A model generated the notes under the pieces. The model worked only from the letters and a program-made list of their open reading frames with translations. It searched no databases and was not told where the DNA came from. The position numbers and the translations under genes are program-made. A stretch of 64,000 nt of DNA from Jaltomata sinuosa (lineage: Eukaryota; Streptophyta; Magnoliopsida; Solanales; Solanaceae), in contig QJPP01001815.1 of NCBI GenBank assembly GCA_003996215.1, positions 62,001 to 126,000 of the forward strand, in the 5' to 3' direction. Below, in pieces: positions 34,446 to 47,670 of the stretch. Every line of letters begins with the position of its first letter. Within the stretch, counting starts at the first letter, position 1.

Positions 34446-35183
34446 CAGTGTTTTAACACTCATCTGGAGCCTATGTGGATGTTTAATTTTAGATATTTTA
34501 TAAATTTATATAATAAAAATAACTAATAAAATAATTAAAATACATCAAAATTATTTAAAAATTCAAGAAATAAAAAATAATTAAAAATATACATAAAATT
34601 GTTTTATCTTAAACAAAGTCAATAATTGACTAAAAAATTAATCGGAACTACTCATCTCAAAAGATTAATTAGATAAAAAATTAATCAAAACTACTCATCT
34701 CAAAAGATTAATTAGACTTTATAAAAAAATTATAGATTTATAAATTAACTTGTAAAAAAAAAGGTGAAGAATGAACCTACAATTAGAGACCTCAAATCAG
34801 AGTAAGTGATGAAGGATGATGCATTTTTACTTTGTAGTTTGCACATTGATCATTTTCCTCCTTTACCTAGTGAAAGACGAAGAGAATGAACAAAAATTAG
34901 AGCTAAGAATTAAAAAAATATTTAGATTTTTAATTTTTTAACTTCATAAAATTTAATAATAAGTTGAATTTTATGTTTTTTGGTATTAATTTAAGTACTT
35001 GTTTAGAAATTTAACTTTAATTGAAAGAGATTTTTTGGGCTTATGCCCCAAAATAAAAATCCGCCCAACACTTAAGCGTGCGCCCAAACTGATGGGGCTT
35101 ATGCCTCATGGTACTTTTGTCCTGTAGCATTTTTACTACTCTCTGCCTCGAGACTCGCTCCAGAAATACCTTTTAAAACACTG
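34446..35183. mobile_element. non-autonomous hAT-type element upstream of OCP3
   Basis: The ends CAGTGTTTTAA (34446) and TTTTAAAACACTG (to 35183) are inverted repeats. A perfect 8-bp direct repeat ATAGTAAT flanks them (34438-34445 and 35184-35191). Eight-base duplications and CAGTG-type ends are typical of the hAT superfamily. The 738-bp interior has no transposase frame; it is AT-rich with GGGCTTATGCC words near the right end. Confidence 0.88.
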
Positions 35184-35199
35184 ATAGTAATATATTAGT

Positions 35200-35404
35200 A
35201 ATTTGATATTTGAAAGGTGTTATAAAATGCTATATATTAAAAGCAAACCAAGAGAATTAGACAAGAAATTTATCATAAGTTATATAGAAGGTCATATTTA
35301 TAGCCAGTGATACATTATCATAACTCGTTATGGCTACTTAAAACTTGTTATGAAAAATCTAAAATTTATTATGAAAAACTCAAAACTTGTTATGGACATC
35401 CACA
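35200..35404 (-). mobile_element. 3' LTR of copia element E (edges approximate)
   Basis: On the minus strand, TGTGGATGTCC starts at 35404. Four direct copies of CATAACAAGTTTT-like words follow, then a TATA box GGCTATAAATATGA (complement of 35292-35305), then a leader. A purine-rich GACGGAGTATTATG lies just upstream. It points toward OCP3. Confidence 0.6.
35294..35302 (-). promoter_or_regulatory. TATA box in LTR E facing OCP3
   Basis: TATAAATAT on the minus strand, about 0.92 kb upstream of the OCP3 ATG and in its direction. Confidence 0.5.
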
Positions 35405-35639
35405 CTTAAAACATGGATTCATAATACTCCGTCTTAGATGTTCATTAACAAATAATATATAATAATACATATTTAGTAATACGCATTGCAGATGTCTCAT
35501 TAAAAACCTTATCAAAAAAATTAATTGGGACAAAATCTTGATTAAGGAAAAAAGAGTACAACGCACATTTACTCCTTTCGATGAAAAATTCATTTGATGT
35601 CTCGGAGATGACGCATCTCAATTTTATATCTTAATTTCT

Positions 35640-37764
35640 CAAATATTGAAGTTGACAATGTCTTAATGAACATATCTGCTAAATTTTCACTTAAACAAAC
35701 TTATTGAATATTTATTTTACCCTTCTTATGAAGATCATGAGTAAGAAAGAATTTTGGTGAAATGACTTTTGTTCTGTCTCCTTTGATGTATCCTCCTCTT
35801 AGTTGAGCTATACATGCAGCATTGTCCTCATATAATATTGTTGGAATACCTCTTTTCAAAGGAAGGCCACATGTTTTCTGGATGTGTTGAGTTATTGATC
35901 TTAATCAAACACATTCTCGACTTGCTTCATGAATGACTATTATCTCTAAATGATTGAAGAAATAGCAATCATAGTTTATTTTGTTGAACGTCATAATATA
36001 GTTGTACCTCCACATGTAAATAAATAACATGACTGAGATCGATCTTTATGTGGGTCGGTCAAAATTCTGCATCTGCATAATCAATTAAAAATCAGACTCA
36101 TTTGAATAAAATAGTCTCATAGCAACGGTTCCTTTGAGATATCTAAAAAATATGCTTAATATCATTCCAGTGTCTTCGTGTTGGGCAAGAACTAAATCTT
36201 GCTAACAAGCTTACAAAGAAATCTATATTTGATCGAGAATTGTTGGCAAGATACATTATGCACCAATTGCACTAAGATATGATATTTCAACATCAATAAA
36301 TTACTTTTCATCATTCTCATGAGGCAAAATGAATCTTTATTAATATTAAGAGATCTCACAATTATTGGGGTACTCAATGGATGTGTTTTATCCATGTAAA
36401 ATCTCTTTAAAATATTTTTAATATAAGTTGATTGATGGACAAGTATCCTATTTGCAAAATGCTTAATTTGTAGATTAAGACAAAATTTTATCTTTTCAAA
36501 GTCTTTTATTTCAAATTTCTTTTTCAGACATTCTACTGCCTTTGAAACCTCTTTAGGAGTTCCAATGATATTCAAGTCATCAACATATACAACTATTATG
36601 ACAAATTTAAATCTAGACCTTTTCATAAAGACACAAGGACGAATTAGATCATTTTTAGATCCTTCCTTTAGCAAATATTTGCTAAGACAATTGTACCACA
36701 TTTGCCCTGATTGTTTCAATCCGTATAAGAATTTCTGAAGCTTTATTGAACAAGTTTCTCGGCAACCATTGTATGATTTAGAAACTTTGAATCCTTTGGA
36801 AATTTTATAAAAATATCGTGGTCCAATGAGCAGTATAAATAGGTTGTGACAACGTTCATTAGGCGCATTTCAAGCTTTTCAAGAACTGCTAGATTCATTA
36901 CATACATAAAGGTAATTACATCCACCACATGAGAATATGTCTCCATATAATCAATGACAGGCTTTTGTGAAATTTCTTGTGCCACAAGTCGTGTTTTATA
37001 TCTTACAATTTTGTCTTGTTTATTTTATTTTTGTACAAAAAATTATTTGTACCCCACTGACTTGACACATTCAGGTGTTCCGACTATTGATCCAAATTTT
37101 TTACATTTTATAAGTGAAGTCAATTTTTCTTGAATTGTGTCCTTTCATTTTAGCCAATGATTTTTCTATCTACATTCATCGATATATTTTGATTTAAAAT
37201 TCTCATCTTATTGCATTATTTCAGCAGTAGCATTATAAGTAAGAATATTATCAATCACAATATCATTTAGATTTCACCTTTTCTCTATCGAGACATAACT
37301 TACTGAGATATCTTCATTCTCATTATTTTCAGACATTTAGACCTAAAATGTGGTCTCATCATTTGTTATGTCTCGAACCTCTTCGTGAGAAATTTTTCTT
37401 ACATTGTGATTATTTACTTTTTTCGAGGATTTTTATCCTTCTAATCGATTGGCCTATCATATTTTTTATATGTTCTAGACTCATTTGCTTTAATAGTTTA
37501 TTTTATTGAGACGTCAACTCAAACTAAAGTATTTGCAGTTGAAGTATGAGATTTAGTAACCCTTTGAAGTTTAGTAAATACATCTGGCAGTTAATTTATA
37601 ATATTTTATAAATAAATCAACTTTTGAACCTCTTGTTCGCATTGATTTATTCGAGGGTCTAAATGAGATAGTGATAATTCATTCCAATCTATCTCCTTTT
37701 TCAACTGCTTATATTCTTCCCTTAATGTTGGGTATACTTATTCATCAAAATGACAATTAGTAGA
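35640..37764 (-). pseudogene. Ty1/copia pol: reverse transcriptase and RNase H (element E)
   Basis: Minus-strand frames show the reverse transcriptase: VIDYMETYSHVVDVITFMYV, MKQSGQMWYNCLSKYLLKEG and the catalytic VVYVDDLNIIGTP. The RNase H part below 36190 is heavily broken. At 37720-37760 the frame encodes the NCHFDE motif that lies between integrase and reverse transcriptase in copia. Many stops and frameshifts. It is split from its integrase by solo LTR F. Confidence 0.85.
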
Positions 37765-38441
37765 TGTAATGACCCTTTCGGTCATTTACATTTTTTCGTC
37801 TTTCTTGTACCATTAGAGCTTGCATGTAGCGGCCCCAAGTCATTTATGGCTTGTCAAGACCGGTAGTTCAGTGCCCGGGCCGTTTATTTGGTCTTTATGG
37901 TCGTTCCTCGTTTTAGAGCTTCAACTTTGAAAATCGTTGACTTCAGTCAACATTCTTGGTAATATCAAAGAATTAAACCAAGGTTCTAGGTCAAAGGAAT
38001 CCCTTACTCAAAAGTTTGAGTTAAAGAAATACCTAGTGTAACACCTCACCCGTTTGGAAGGTTTAAATTAACCCGTGCCTTTGGGGTGATAATAATAGTG
38101 TCTAATTACTAAGAAGGATGTGTTATGAGGTATTATAATCGTAAAATGTTCGTATGATAAGTTTTGAAGTCAAGCAAGTTGCGAAACAAAAGTCGAAAAA
38201 TGTTATTGTAAATTCCTTTAAGGAATTCTCTTTAAATTTGGGTTAAATGTCTTGGGGTGTTTCTCCCAATCTATAAAGAATTAGTGGGCCCCCAATATAC
38301 CATCGAAGGTCTACAAGTCTAGTTTTCAACGCATTAAACCGTTCGTCCATATGACTTCAGAATAGAGAGATATTCGCATTTTCGTAAGACTGCACAAGCA
38401 GGCACGTCAAGGTGTGCCCCACATCCTAAGTCGGTTTTGCT

Positions 38442-38450
38442 TTATAAAAG
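38442..38450 (+). promoter_or_regulatory. TATA box in LTR F
   Basis: TTATAAAAG in CTTTATAAAAGGTG, followed by a leader with pyrimidine runs; the usual core-promoter place about 0.7 kb into the LTR. Confidence 0.5.
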
Positions 38451-39918
38451 GTGTTCCAGCTTCGTTTTAATTGGTGAAAATCAACCAAAATTCACTTAAA
38501 ATCAGAGGGAAAGTCCCTAAATACTCCATGGACTTTGATGCTTTCAATTCGGAAGTTTAACGGAAGTTGCTCTACATCGCGAGCTCATCGTCGTGGTATA
38601 GTTTTCTCATCATTTTTGCTCCGTTTGTTGCTATTGCAAAGAGGCAGTTTGTGGAACTGATATTTTTATGGTATTATCATTTGATTATCGGAAGGTAAGA
38701 GTTCTAAGTCCTCAACTCATTATTAATTTGAGCTTTAGAATCAATTCCGAGGTGAACTTATTGTTATCAGCATGTTTGTCGTATTTTCTTGCTATATATT
38801 GTTACAGCTCGTGGTGGGTCCTTATAACAACATTCTTAGCTTGGTATTTCAAAGCTTTTTGTCTAGGTAACCTTCCTGCTATGACCCTCCTTCGTAATTT
38901 CATGTTCTAGTATTGTTTTATGGATTTCTGAGCCACGAAGTGGTATTTTGGATCCGTGGCTCCGGGCAACCCCTTTATCATATTAAATTGGGTTGTTATT
39001 GTTATATGTTGATGGTGTTACGGTGTTGGAGGTACTGGGGAATTGTGTGATTCTTATTGGAGTCACGGATGATGGTTATTGGATTGAATGATATGAAGTA
39101 CGCCTTTAAATAGTGCCTCGGGAGCTCGTCACTCCTTTGAGATGTGGGGTGCATATTGTTGTTGGATTTAGCTGTCATTTCTTATTTCTATTGGTCTCAT
39201 TTTATACTTTAGATTTGGCTGATTGCGAGTGTGACATTAACACCTTATCAATTGGCTATGGCTCGTTCTTGCAGCCTTGTCGATTCTAGCAATTGTTCTA
39301 TTACCTTGGTTGGTCAGGCTTCAGTTGAAAGTATTTGTTTTGGGTGATTCGGAGCTTCCCGGAGTAGTTCGAGCCTGGATGACGTTGTTCCTGTAGCTAG
39401 TTATCGAATGACAGGTAGGTTATGGCTTCCCCTATCTAGACTCTGCGTATATAGGCTATCACTGCATTAATTAGCATCCTCTGGTGGGTTATTATAGGTT
39501 GGTACCCCAGACCTTGTCCGTCTTGTTCGTCCGTTATTTCATGCCTTGTTTGTAGTATTCGCGTAGTATTGTACATTACCTTTGTGGTCCTGTGCAGCCT
39601 TGTATTGACTCTGGAATATAGATGGTGGGTTATTGGGGAATGTCCGCGGGTCCCGGACATAGAGATTATACTTTTAGGCTGGTTATGTATGTTGCGTAGC
39701 TGCTGGGTCTGTGCACGGCTGATAGGAGTTGTTGTGAGCCATTGGGCTACTTTTATATTTGTGTGCGAGCATATCATCCATGAAAAATGTTTTTCCCTGC
39801 ATGTTTTACTATAATTTTGGCTGCGAGCCACTCAGACAGTTTACTAAATTTGCATGGCCCCGGGGGCCCCTTTTTGGTACTGTTGATGATAGAAAAGAGG
39901 ATTTTTGGATGTTTTTGC

Positions 39919-40165
39919 ACTGATTTTATTACTGGTACTAGTCTCTGCGGGGCAGAGCACCAGACTTGATTTTATTACTGATACTAGTCTCTGCGGGGCA
40001 AGAGCACCAGACTTGATTTTGTTACTGATATTAGTCTTTGCGGGGTAAGAGCACTAGACTTGATTTTATTACTGATATTAGTCTCTGCGGGGCAGAGCAC
40101 CAGACTTGATTTTATTACTGATACTAGTCTCTGCGGGGCGGATCACTAGACTTGATTTACTATAG
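39919..40165 (+). repeat. minisatellite in LTR F, 46-47 bp unit, ~5 copies
   Basis: Each copy reads GATTTTATTACTGATACTAG then TCTCTGCGGGGCAGAGCACC and AGACTT. In LTR A (near 2420-2530) only one or two diverged copies exist, so the array grew in this branch. Confidence 0.9.
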
Positions 40166-41794
40166 TTTTAGACCCGGTTACGCCCGAGCATCCTTGGAGG
40201 GGGTTACTGATACTTTGATCACTGATTTAGAGTTGAGTGTTACTTCGGGCACCCTTTGAGAGGGTCTTTTGAGATTACTACTACTGTTTTAGACCTGGTT
40301 CGATCCCGGGTATGTACTTCGAGGTTTTGATTCTCTGAGATTTTGTGGTTGTTACTGTATATGGTCGGGGACCTCCATGGGCCTTGCCATTCCAGGACCT
40401 GGCCAAAGGGCCGAGCGTGCCGGAGGAGGGGTATACGGTGTAGGATAAGGTATAGCAGGCGCGGCCCACCATGGGTCCTCCTACCGGTGCATCGGGCATG
40501 CCGGGGGAGGTGCATACAGAGGTACTATTACCAGTTCCATCATATTATCATCATGCATATTTCACTCGGATTCCACCCTTGTTTGTTGTGTGTTCAGTGT
40601 ACGCTCTAATTGTATGGGCGGCCGGAGGGTTTGTTTTCACTTGATTGTGTTCCTCGGTTGTATGGGCGGTCGTTGGGACTGTAGGTAGATTATATTTTAC
40701 TCATGTCTTTATTTAGAGCTTGTCTTGGCATTCGGTTCTTGAACGATTAGCAATGGTTAGCCTGTTGAGGCTCCGATTGTGGGATTTCGATTATTGAGAT
40801 GGCTAGGGAGTCCTATCTTATTGAGGCACTTTTCTGTGGCCTTCTGAGCATATTATGAGATTCTGGTTCCATTCTTATAAGGATTTGAGTAGTGTTTCTC
40901 GGTTATTGTGGGTTAGTTATCCCATCCTAGGGCTGTACTTGTGGGGTGATTCCTTGTTTATGCTATCATGTGATTGGGTTGGTGTGATGACTTTCTTATA
41001 CTTGTTGATTCCAATTTGAGTATGTTAGCCTGCTTTCCGTCTTTTCCTTTTACTTGAGGTTACCGATATACCGCCATTTCCTCAACTCTCTCTCTACTTA
41101 CTTATATTGTTGTGCAAGGACTCCAGGTGCGTTCTCCTTTCCTTCACCTGTGATTTTGTGTGATTGTATCTCTGTGCTAGCATGTGTTACTTGAAGCTCT
41201 TGGTTATGGCTGATCTGTGCTAGCTCCTTGTGCCTTGCTTATTGCTTCAGTGACTGCTTTCTTGCTATCTATTACTTACTGCTTTATATCTTATATGCGC
41301 TCAGTCAGCCGATGATGCCTACTGAGTACCCGTTGTTTTGGTGCTCATACTACACTTCTGCACTTTCTGTGAAGATATTGGTTGAGTTCTCGCCGTTAAT
41401 CGCATTGGAGACTCGTGCAGATTTTGTGGATATTCGAGACTAGGGTGAGTGCCTGACGGTCGGGGCTTGACCACATCTCATCTTTTTTACTCTTACTCTT
41501 GGTATATTCGGAGACATTTGTACTTATCATTTTGTTACTTCTAGTACTTGTATTCTATTAGAAGCTTTTGTACCGTCGATACCAAGTCTTGGGGTTGGTG
41601 TAGCTTTCCTTTATGTATACATTCGAGCTTTGCTTATGCTTTGTCTACATTTACATTCGGCTTCCACTTATTTTAGCTTGTTGTGCATATTGGTTAGGTA
41701 GTAGCCCATTACTACCCGTTCTAGGCTACGGGGATTGGTTCGCCTACTGAGGGGTTGTAGGTGCCATCATGACCTGAGAAATTGGGTCGTGACA

Positions 41795-43056
41795 GTAAAT
41801 CTTGTCGTAAATAAATCTTCAGACATAGGTTTTAAATATTTTATAATAGAAGGAGATTCATACCCAACATATATCCCCAATCTTCTTTGGGGACTCATTC
41901 TTGTGTGTTGTGGTAGAGAAATTGAAACATATACCGCACATTCAAAAATTCTAAGATGAAAAATATTTGACTCCTGCCCAAAACCAATTATAATGGGGAG
42001 AATTCAGGATAACTGGTTGGCTTTATGAGCATAAGTGTTGCTGCATGCAAAATAACATGCCCCGATATCGAAAGGGGAAGTTTTGTCCTCATTAGCGATG
42101 GTCTAGCTATCAATTGAAGGCATTTTATCAATGATTCTGCTAGACTAATTTGAGTATGAACATGAGCAACTGATTGTTCAACTGCTATTTCAGTAGGCAT
42201 ACAATAATTATTAAAGAATTGAGATGTAAATTCACTAGCATTATCAAGACGAATTGTCTTTATTGAATAATCTGAAAACTATGCTGTTAACCTTATAATT
42301 TGAGGCAACAATCTCTCAAAAGTCATATTGCGAGTTGATAATAAGTACACATGTGACCATCTTGTAGATTCATTTATCAAGACTATATAATATTCAAAGG
42401 GTCCACATGGAGGATGAATTGGTCCACATATATCACCCTGTATACATTTCATAAATGTAGGAGATTCAATCCCAACCTTAGTTGTTGATGGTTTAGTAAC
42501 CAGTTTCCCTTGAGAACAAGCAACACAAAAAAAAATCTTAGATTGAAGCATTTTCTAGTTCTACAAAGTGTGCCCATGTAAATTCTCAATAGTGTTGCGC
42601 GCCATATTAAAACTGGGATGGCTTAATCGATCATGTCAAATGATAAATTTATTAGGATAAGTAAATCTTTTATTTATGACGATATGTGTTTCAACTATAC
42701 TAATATTTATATAGTACAATCCAGAAGAAAGTGCAGATAATTTTTCATGCACAAACCTTTTTTTAATTTTTATTGTAGTAATGTAAAGGTATTCAACCTT
42801 TTTGTCATTAACAATCTTAACATTGTCACGATCAAATTGCGCGTGAATGACACCCACACTAATCCTCCAGTGGGAGAACCAACGAACTTAAAACTTAGTC
42901 TTATACTTAATAAATTTTAGAAGAACAATAAATCAAACCAGTCTTAAATTATCAATATAATAAAAGACAACTAAATATAATATGAGAATGTGTGTAAGTC
43001 ATCAACTAACATACCCCCAAGAACTGAAAGTCATCGTACAAAACTCTAAATCAAAC
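41795..43056 (-). pseudogene. Ty1/copia integrase (element E, upstream half)
   Basis: Minus-strand frames include the GAG-pre-integrase part (GLYYINISIVETH), the zinc-binding end (FCVACSQGKLVTKPS), an integrase core start (IQGDICGPIHPPCG, LINESTRWSHVYLLSTRN) and AHVHTQISLAESLIK. Several catalytic positions fall in broken frames. Gag and the 5' LTR are missing, because element B begins at 43057. Confidence 0.85.
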
Positions 43057-43499
43057 TGTCACGCCCCAAACTCGAGGGGCACAACTGGCACCTGATGCCA
43101 AAACTTAGGCCCGAGTTGACTCTACTGAACCATTTGCCTATGGCGCATAGCAGCCACATGCAATAAAAAAGAAGAAGTATATCTCGACTTAAAAATAAGC
43201 CCTCAGCCGACGAGGCCCCTATCAACAGCTCTATACAGAAATTGAAAATAGGTATATACAATATAAGCTAGGCCAACAAATTATTGAACTATAAATAATA
43301 ACAACAAGGCCCACTGGTCATCAATGCAGTTATACAACCCGATAGACTAGTCTGCAAGCCTCTATGAATATAATACTCGATGGGACAAGGCCCCAGCCTA
43401 CCCAAAAGCTGTAAATAGAAAAACATGCAAACCTTTGAGACTCTGGTGATCCCTGGAAGAAAAGGAATTCATCAATCCACTAAAAACTGGATGTGCTAC

Positions 43500-43570
43500 A
43501 CAGCAGGCCTGTCTGATCGTTGCTCAGGACCTGCAGGCATGTCTGATCATTGCTCAGGACCTGCAGGCAT
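43500..43570. repeat. 33-bp tandem duplication in one LTR of B
   Basis: CTGTCTGATCGTTGCTCAGG plus ACCTGCAGGCATG is present twice here but once in the other LTR (near 48622). Confidence 0.85.
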
Positions 43571-44159
43571 GAATGCAGTGCCCTAGGCTTGGGGCATCAG
43601 TACAAAATAATGTACCGAGTATGTAAAGTAAATGAATAATTAAAACTGATATTAATGTTGTAAGTAATTAGATAAGGAGTCAAAAGATAATCATGGCGTA
43701 CTTACCTGCTCCGAAATTAATAAGTAGCTGAGATTGATATCATAAGTACGGTAAATACTCAAGTAGGGAGTCAAAGGTTAGCCAGAACATACTTACCTGT
43801 CTTTGACTTAAACTTTACAAACCATAACTAACTGAGCAACCTGCTTCTCGAATCGAGCAAACTAATATCATCAAGAGCACCTAGGGGAGAAGATCGAAAA
43901 TCATCATAAATAGTCTAACTTCTCCTGAGACAAATCAAATAATAATCAAACAATAACCTAACCGGCCTCCATAAGCTCGGTAGGTATAAACAATAATCAA
44001 AATAACCTAATCGACCCACATAAGCTCGATAAGTACAAATAGCAAATAAGATCACCTACCCGGGCCCCCATAAGCCCAAAAGGTGACAATTCAATCTGTA
44101 TACCCCTGTTGGTAATCCTCTATCCCTATAGGCAATCATTACATCTCGATAGTCCCTCG

Positions 44160-44660
44160 GCCACTCTACACATAGCCCTGAAGGCAACTGTATATCTAGC
44201 CTCTAAGGCACTTCATCATTGTATCTGAGCACACAAGGCTTTAGTATCTGTATCTGAGCATACAAGGCTCCAAGATCTGTATCTAGCCCTGTAGGAAACA
44301 TATTTAGCCCCATAGGCAACATATCTAGACCCGTAGGCAACATTTTTAGCCCTATAGACAATATATCTATCCCCGTAGGCAACATATTTAGCCCCTAAGG
44401 CACTTCGTTACCAAGACATCAAGGCATGTCGTATTGCCACGAAGGCAACTCTTTGGCCCGTAAACCTAAACCTAGCCCTTTTAGGCAAATATTATAGCCC
44501 GTGAGTGAACATGTTTATTATAGTCCCTTAGGAAATCAAAATAGCTCGTAGGCTTTACTATAGCCCCGTAGGCAGTCGGAATAGCCCGTAGGCTTCAACT
44601 CATCTTAATAGCCCCTTAGGAAACATGCATATATCCCCTAAGACCCTAATCATATCTCTT
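44160..44660. repeat. degenerate short repeats in LTR B
   Basis: About twenty variants of TAGCCC(C)GTAGGCAAC with spacers of 5-15 bases follow one another. Copies are too diverged to count exactly. Confidence 0.7.
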
Positions 44661-47048
44661 TAGCTAACTATAATATCCCCAAGGGCAACAACAAATAATT
44701 TAATGGCCCAAAGATAAACAATATAGTTATATGCAGTCTATACGAATAATCTCTAAGTCGTATCTAAGCTTGGGGTCACTATTAATAGGATACGAATCCC
44801 TATGAGGGATGACTATATCAAGTCAAGCAGCCAACCAAATCACATAAGGCTACGAGTAATTTGGCTACAACAACTAGCTTTGTTGTTCTATAAGCTTTAA
44901 GAAAACTTATCAAAATAAGGGACTAGCCCTAGCACACCTTTTTTGTCGACTTCTAGCGGGATATGCAAATTCAAAATTTCAATGAATAACTCTACGGTGG
45001 CACACTAGACTCGAATTCTACAACAATTAAAATTAATTGCATTTCTTACGTGTTGAGTATCATCTATGCCTCAAATATCATTCTAAACTAGACCCAAGGA
45101 ACTATACGATAAGAGTTTAACTTAGACAAATCCCTTCCTCCAAGGGTCACACATATATTAAACCTTAGATCTCGTGCAAGGTAATCACGCCAATGCACAT
45201 AGCTCGAAAAGAAACCACGCATAGCCCCGTAGGCATATAGTAAAGCCACACGATAAGCTACAAGCGATTATATAAGTAATCTAAGTCGTGTCTAACACGA
45301 GGTCGGTATCTATAGAGTAAGAGTCCTGACAAGGGGTAAATTTATCTACTCTGGAAGCCAACACAATTAACCACTACGGCTATAAATAGCTCATATGTAA
45401 TATACTATCCATAGAGTCTACGATCTGTACTAGCCAATACTATTTCATAAGAGGCAAACTGATAAGTAACATAGCCCAAGAAGCACAAGCAGGCATATAC
45501 TATATGCGACTTATGAGTAAGTCTATTCCATGTCTAGAGCTCGGTTGCTAATGAAGGAAAAGGGAATATATCAAGGTTGTATTAAGCTACTCAAATGGCC
45601 AACATGGAGAACTATGGCTACAAGTCATTCATCGATAGTAAGCCAGCCTTATCACACTATGGACTATAAAGGAACATGCCAAGAAGAAGGATGGCCTTAA
45701 CAAACCTTTCAATTAAAGCATCAAAGGTGTTGGTATAAAGCTCTACCAAATCAACAACTAATATCAACAAGATGAAGCTATCAATACCTCACAAGAGCGG
45801 TGAGCTACCGAGATAATATAACAAGATATACTTTACGTCGTTTAATTCGACAACCACCATACACGGCTCCAAAAAAAATGCACCAACCCATCAGTCCTTC
45901 TAACACCTTAACACCATAAATATACAACAATTATAACCCAACTTAATGAGAAAAAGGGCTTCCCAGAGGCACTGTATCCAAAACACCACTTTGTGGCTCG
46001 AAAATGTATAAAAGAGATTCTAGAATATGGAATTACAAAGGAGGGTCGTAGGAGAGATATTACCTCAAAAAAGCTTCAAAATACCAAGCTAAACAAGCTT
46101 TTAGAAGGAACCACCACCTTTACTACATCAAAACTACATCAAAATGCAACTTTATAATAATTTCGGCCTACCCGTTCTGCTCAGATAGGCTGTGGTAAAA
46201 TAGTTATAAGTTTTATTCTGATATCGTATTGATAAACGGTAAGATATTCTAGAAACTAGACTCAAAGATCTTTAATTTGATATAAAATAGGCCCTCTAAC
46301 TCTTTATAGATTGGTAGATATACTTGTCCCAAGTAATCCACTCAATAAAGTTACATATATAGTTACTACTTCCCCACTTGACACAGAGCTGAGACTATCA
46401 AATATGAGTTTATGATGAGGAATAACGATACAAGAGGAATACAACACCATAATAATTCAAAATATATACAAATATTCCTCAAAAGCATAATAAATTTAAA
46501 GCCTCTAAATTCAAAGAATTATGCCAAGAAAAGAAAGGATAAACCTTTACATACCTTACTTCTTGGACTTTATCTATTGCAGTGTGTCATCAACCTCTTT
46601 TCGTAACACTCTATCTTTATTTGGTTGGAATGATTATTTATGGATCCTTACAAAGTAGAATGGCTTAATAAACGCAGAAGTAGGCGCATGTTGCTGACCT
46701 TATGCGTATCGATTTATAGATGACTTAAAATTCTATAAGACGTGAGGTTCTGAAATCTTCTCATTTAATTGACATCCATATTCCTTTCAATCTTTATTAC
46801 CATTAGTATCACCTTGAACTCTTACTACTTGATTGAAGTCTCCCAAAACCCTTTAGTACCACTGCTACCAAATGTGACATGACAAAGAGTAAACCACAAA
46901 ACTCAATACGAAATACAAAGTAGATAAAACTGGCATAAATTGCTATGTCAAACTTTAAAATAAAAATAAACCTGATATAATGGATTGACTCTCCTTTAGT
47001 GAAGAAGGCAAGGAAAGTGAGCTCTTGAACCTATATATGTGTATAACC

Positions 47049-47050
<2 letters not shown>

Positions 47051-47107
<57 letters not shown>
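47051..47107. repeat. (AT)n microsatellite
   Basis: About 28 uninterrupted AT units in LTR B. Confidence 0.97.
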
Positions 47108-47109
<2 letters not shown>

Positions 47110-47656
47110 GAAGTCAACTTGGCCAACATAGCATGGAAAGCTCCTAATTGTTTACTATTTTTATTTTCTAACAGATGCCATATTTTGGCATGAATTGATG
47201 CCACCTTCCTTTCTTTACACGCGGATATGTGGTGTCAACAGGATACCGTTTTTATTCTTTCACTTAGATGGAGTCCATGACACACAGGTACTCAAATATT
47301 GTTGGTTCGTGATAAAATAAATGTAACTTTCTAAATGTATGACAAATTAATAAAAAATTATTTTGAACAAAGCTTTCCTCATATAACAGTATTTTTTTTC
47401 AACATAACTATACTCACGATCTCTATTAAAATATCAATAAATTATAAAAAATTTATTAAATACATATATAAATATATCATAACTAAAACTTTTTCATAAA
47501 TATTAAGGCCTTTAAGAAGTAAAAATATATTTTCTCAAATTCCAATCTAAATTAAATTTTTTCAAACACGTGCAATGTTAAATAAAATTCTCAAATTTAG
47601 GTTCGTAAGCTTTCGATACGGCACAAAGGACAATGTTAAATACCTCGGGTGTTACA

Positions 47657-47670
47657 TCCTTCCCCCTTTG
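47657..47670 (-). promoter_or_regulatory. polypurine tract of element B
   Basis: The complement reads CAAAGGGGGAAGGA directly before the LTR start TGTAACACCC. Confidence 0.85.

Larger units (their letters stand above)
37765..41794 (+). mobile_element. solo LTR F (gypsy, same lineage as A and D)
   Basis: It starts TGTAATGACCC at 37765 and ends GGGTCGTGACA at 41794, 4030 bp. No primer site follows; copia sequence resumes on both sides. Flanking 5-mers are GTAGA (37760-37764) and GTAAA (41795-41799), one base apart. Removing the LTR and one 5-mer puts the copia frame back in register. The first bases form a hairpin (TGTAATGACC with GGTCATTTACA). A full element was therefore reduced to one LTR by recombination. 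Confidence 0.88.
43057..47656 (-). mobile_element. 3' LTR of element B (4600 bp)
   Basis: On the minus strand it starts TGTAACACCCGAGG (47656) after a polypurine tract and ends GGGGCGTGACA (43057). The sequence from 43057 to about 43950 repeats at 48168-49049, the other LTR. It has no coding content. It contains a (AT)n tract and degenerate TAGCCCCGTAGGCAACATAT-type repeats. Confidence 0.85.

Noticed and set aside
39919..40165. CRISPR-like array
   Set aside because: The units are head-to-tail repeats without unique spacers, in a plant LTR; a minisatellite.
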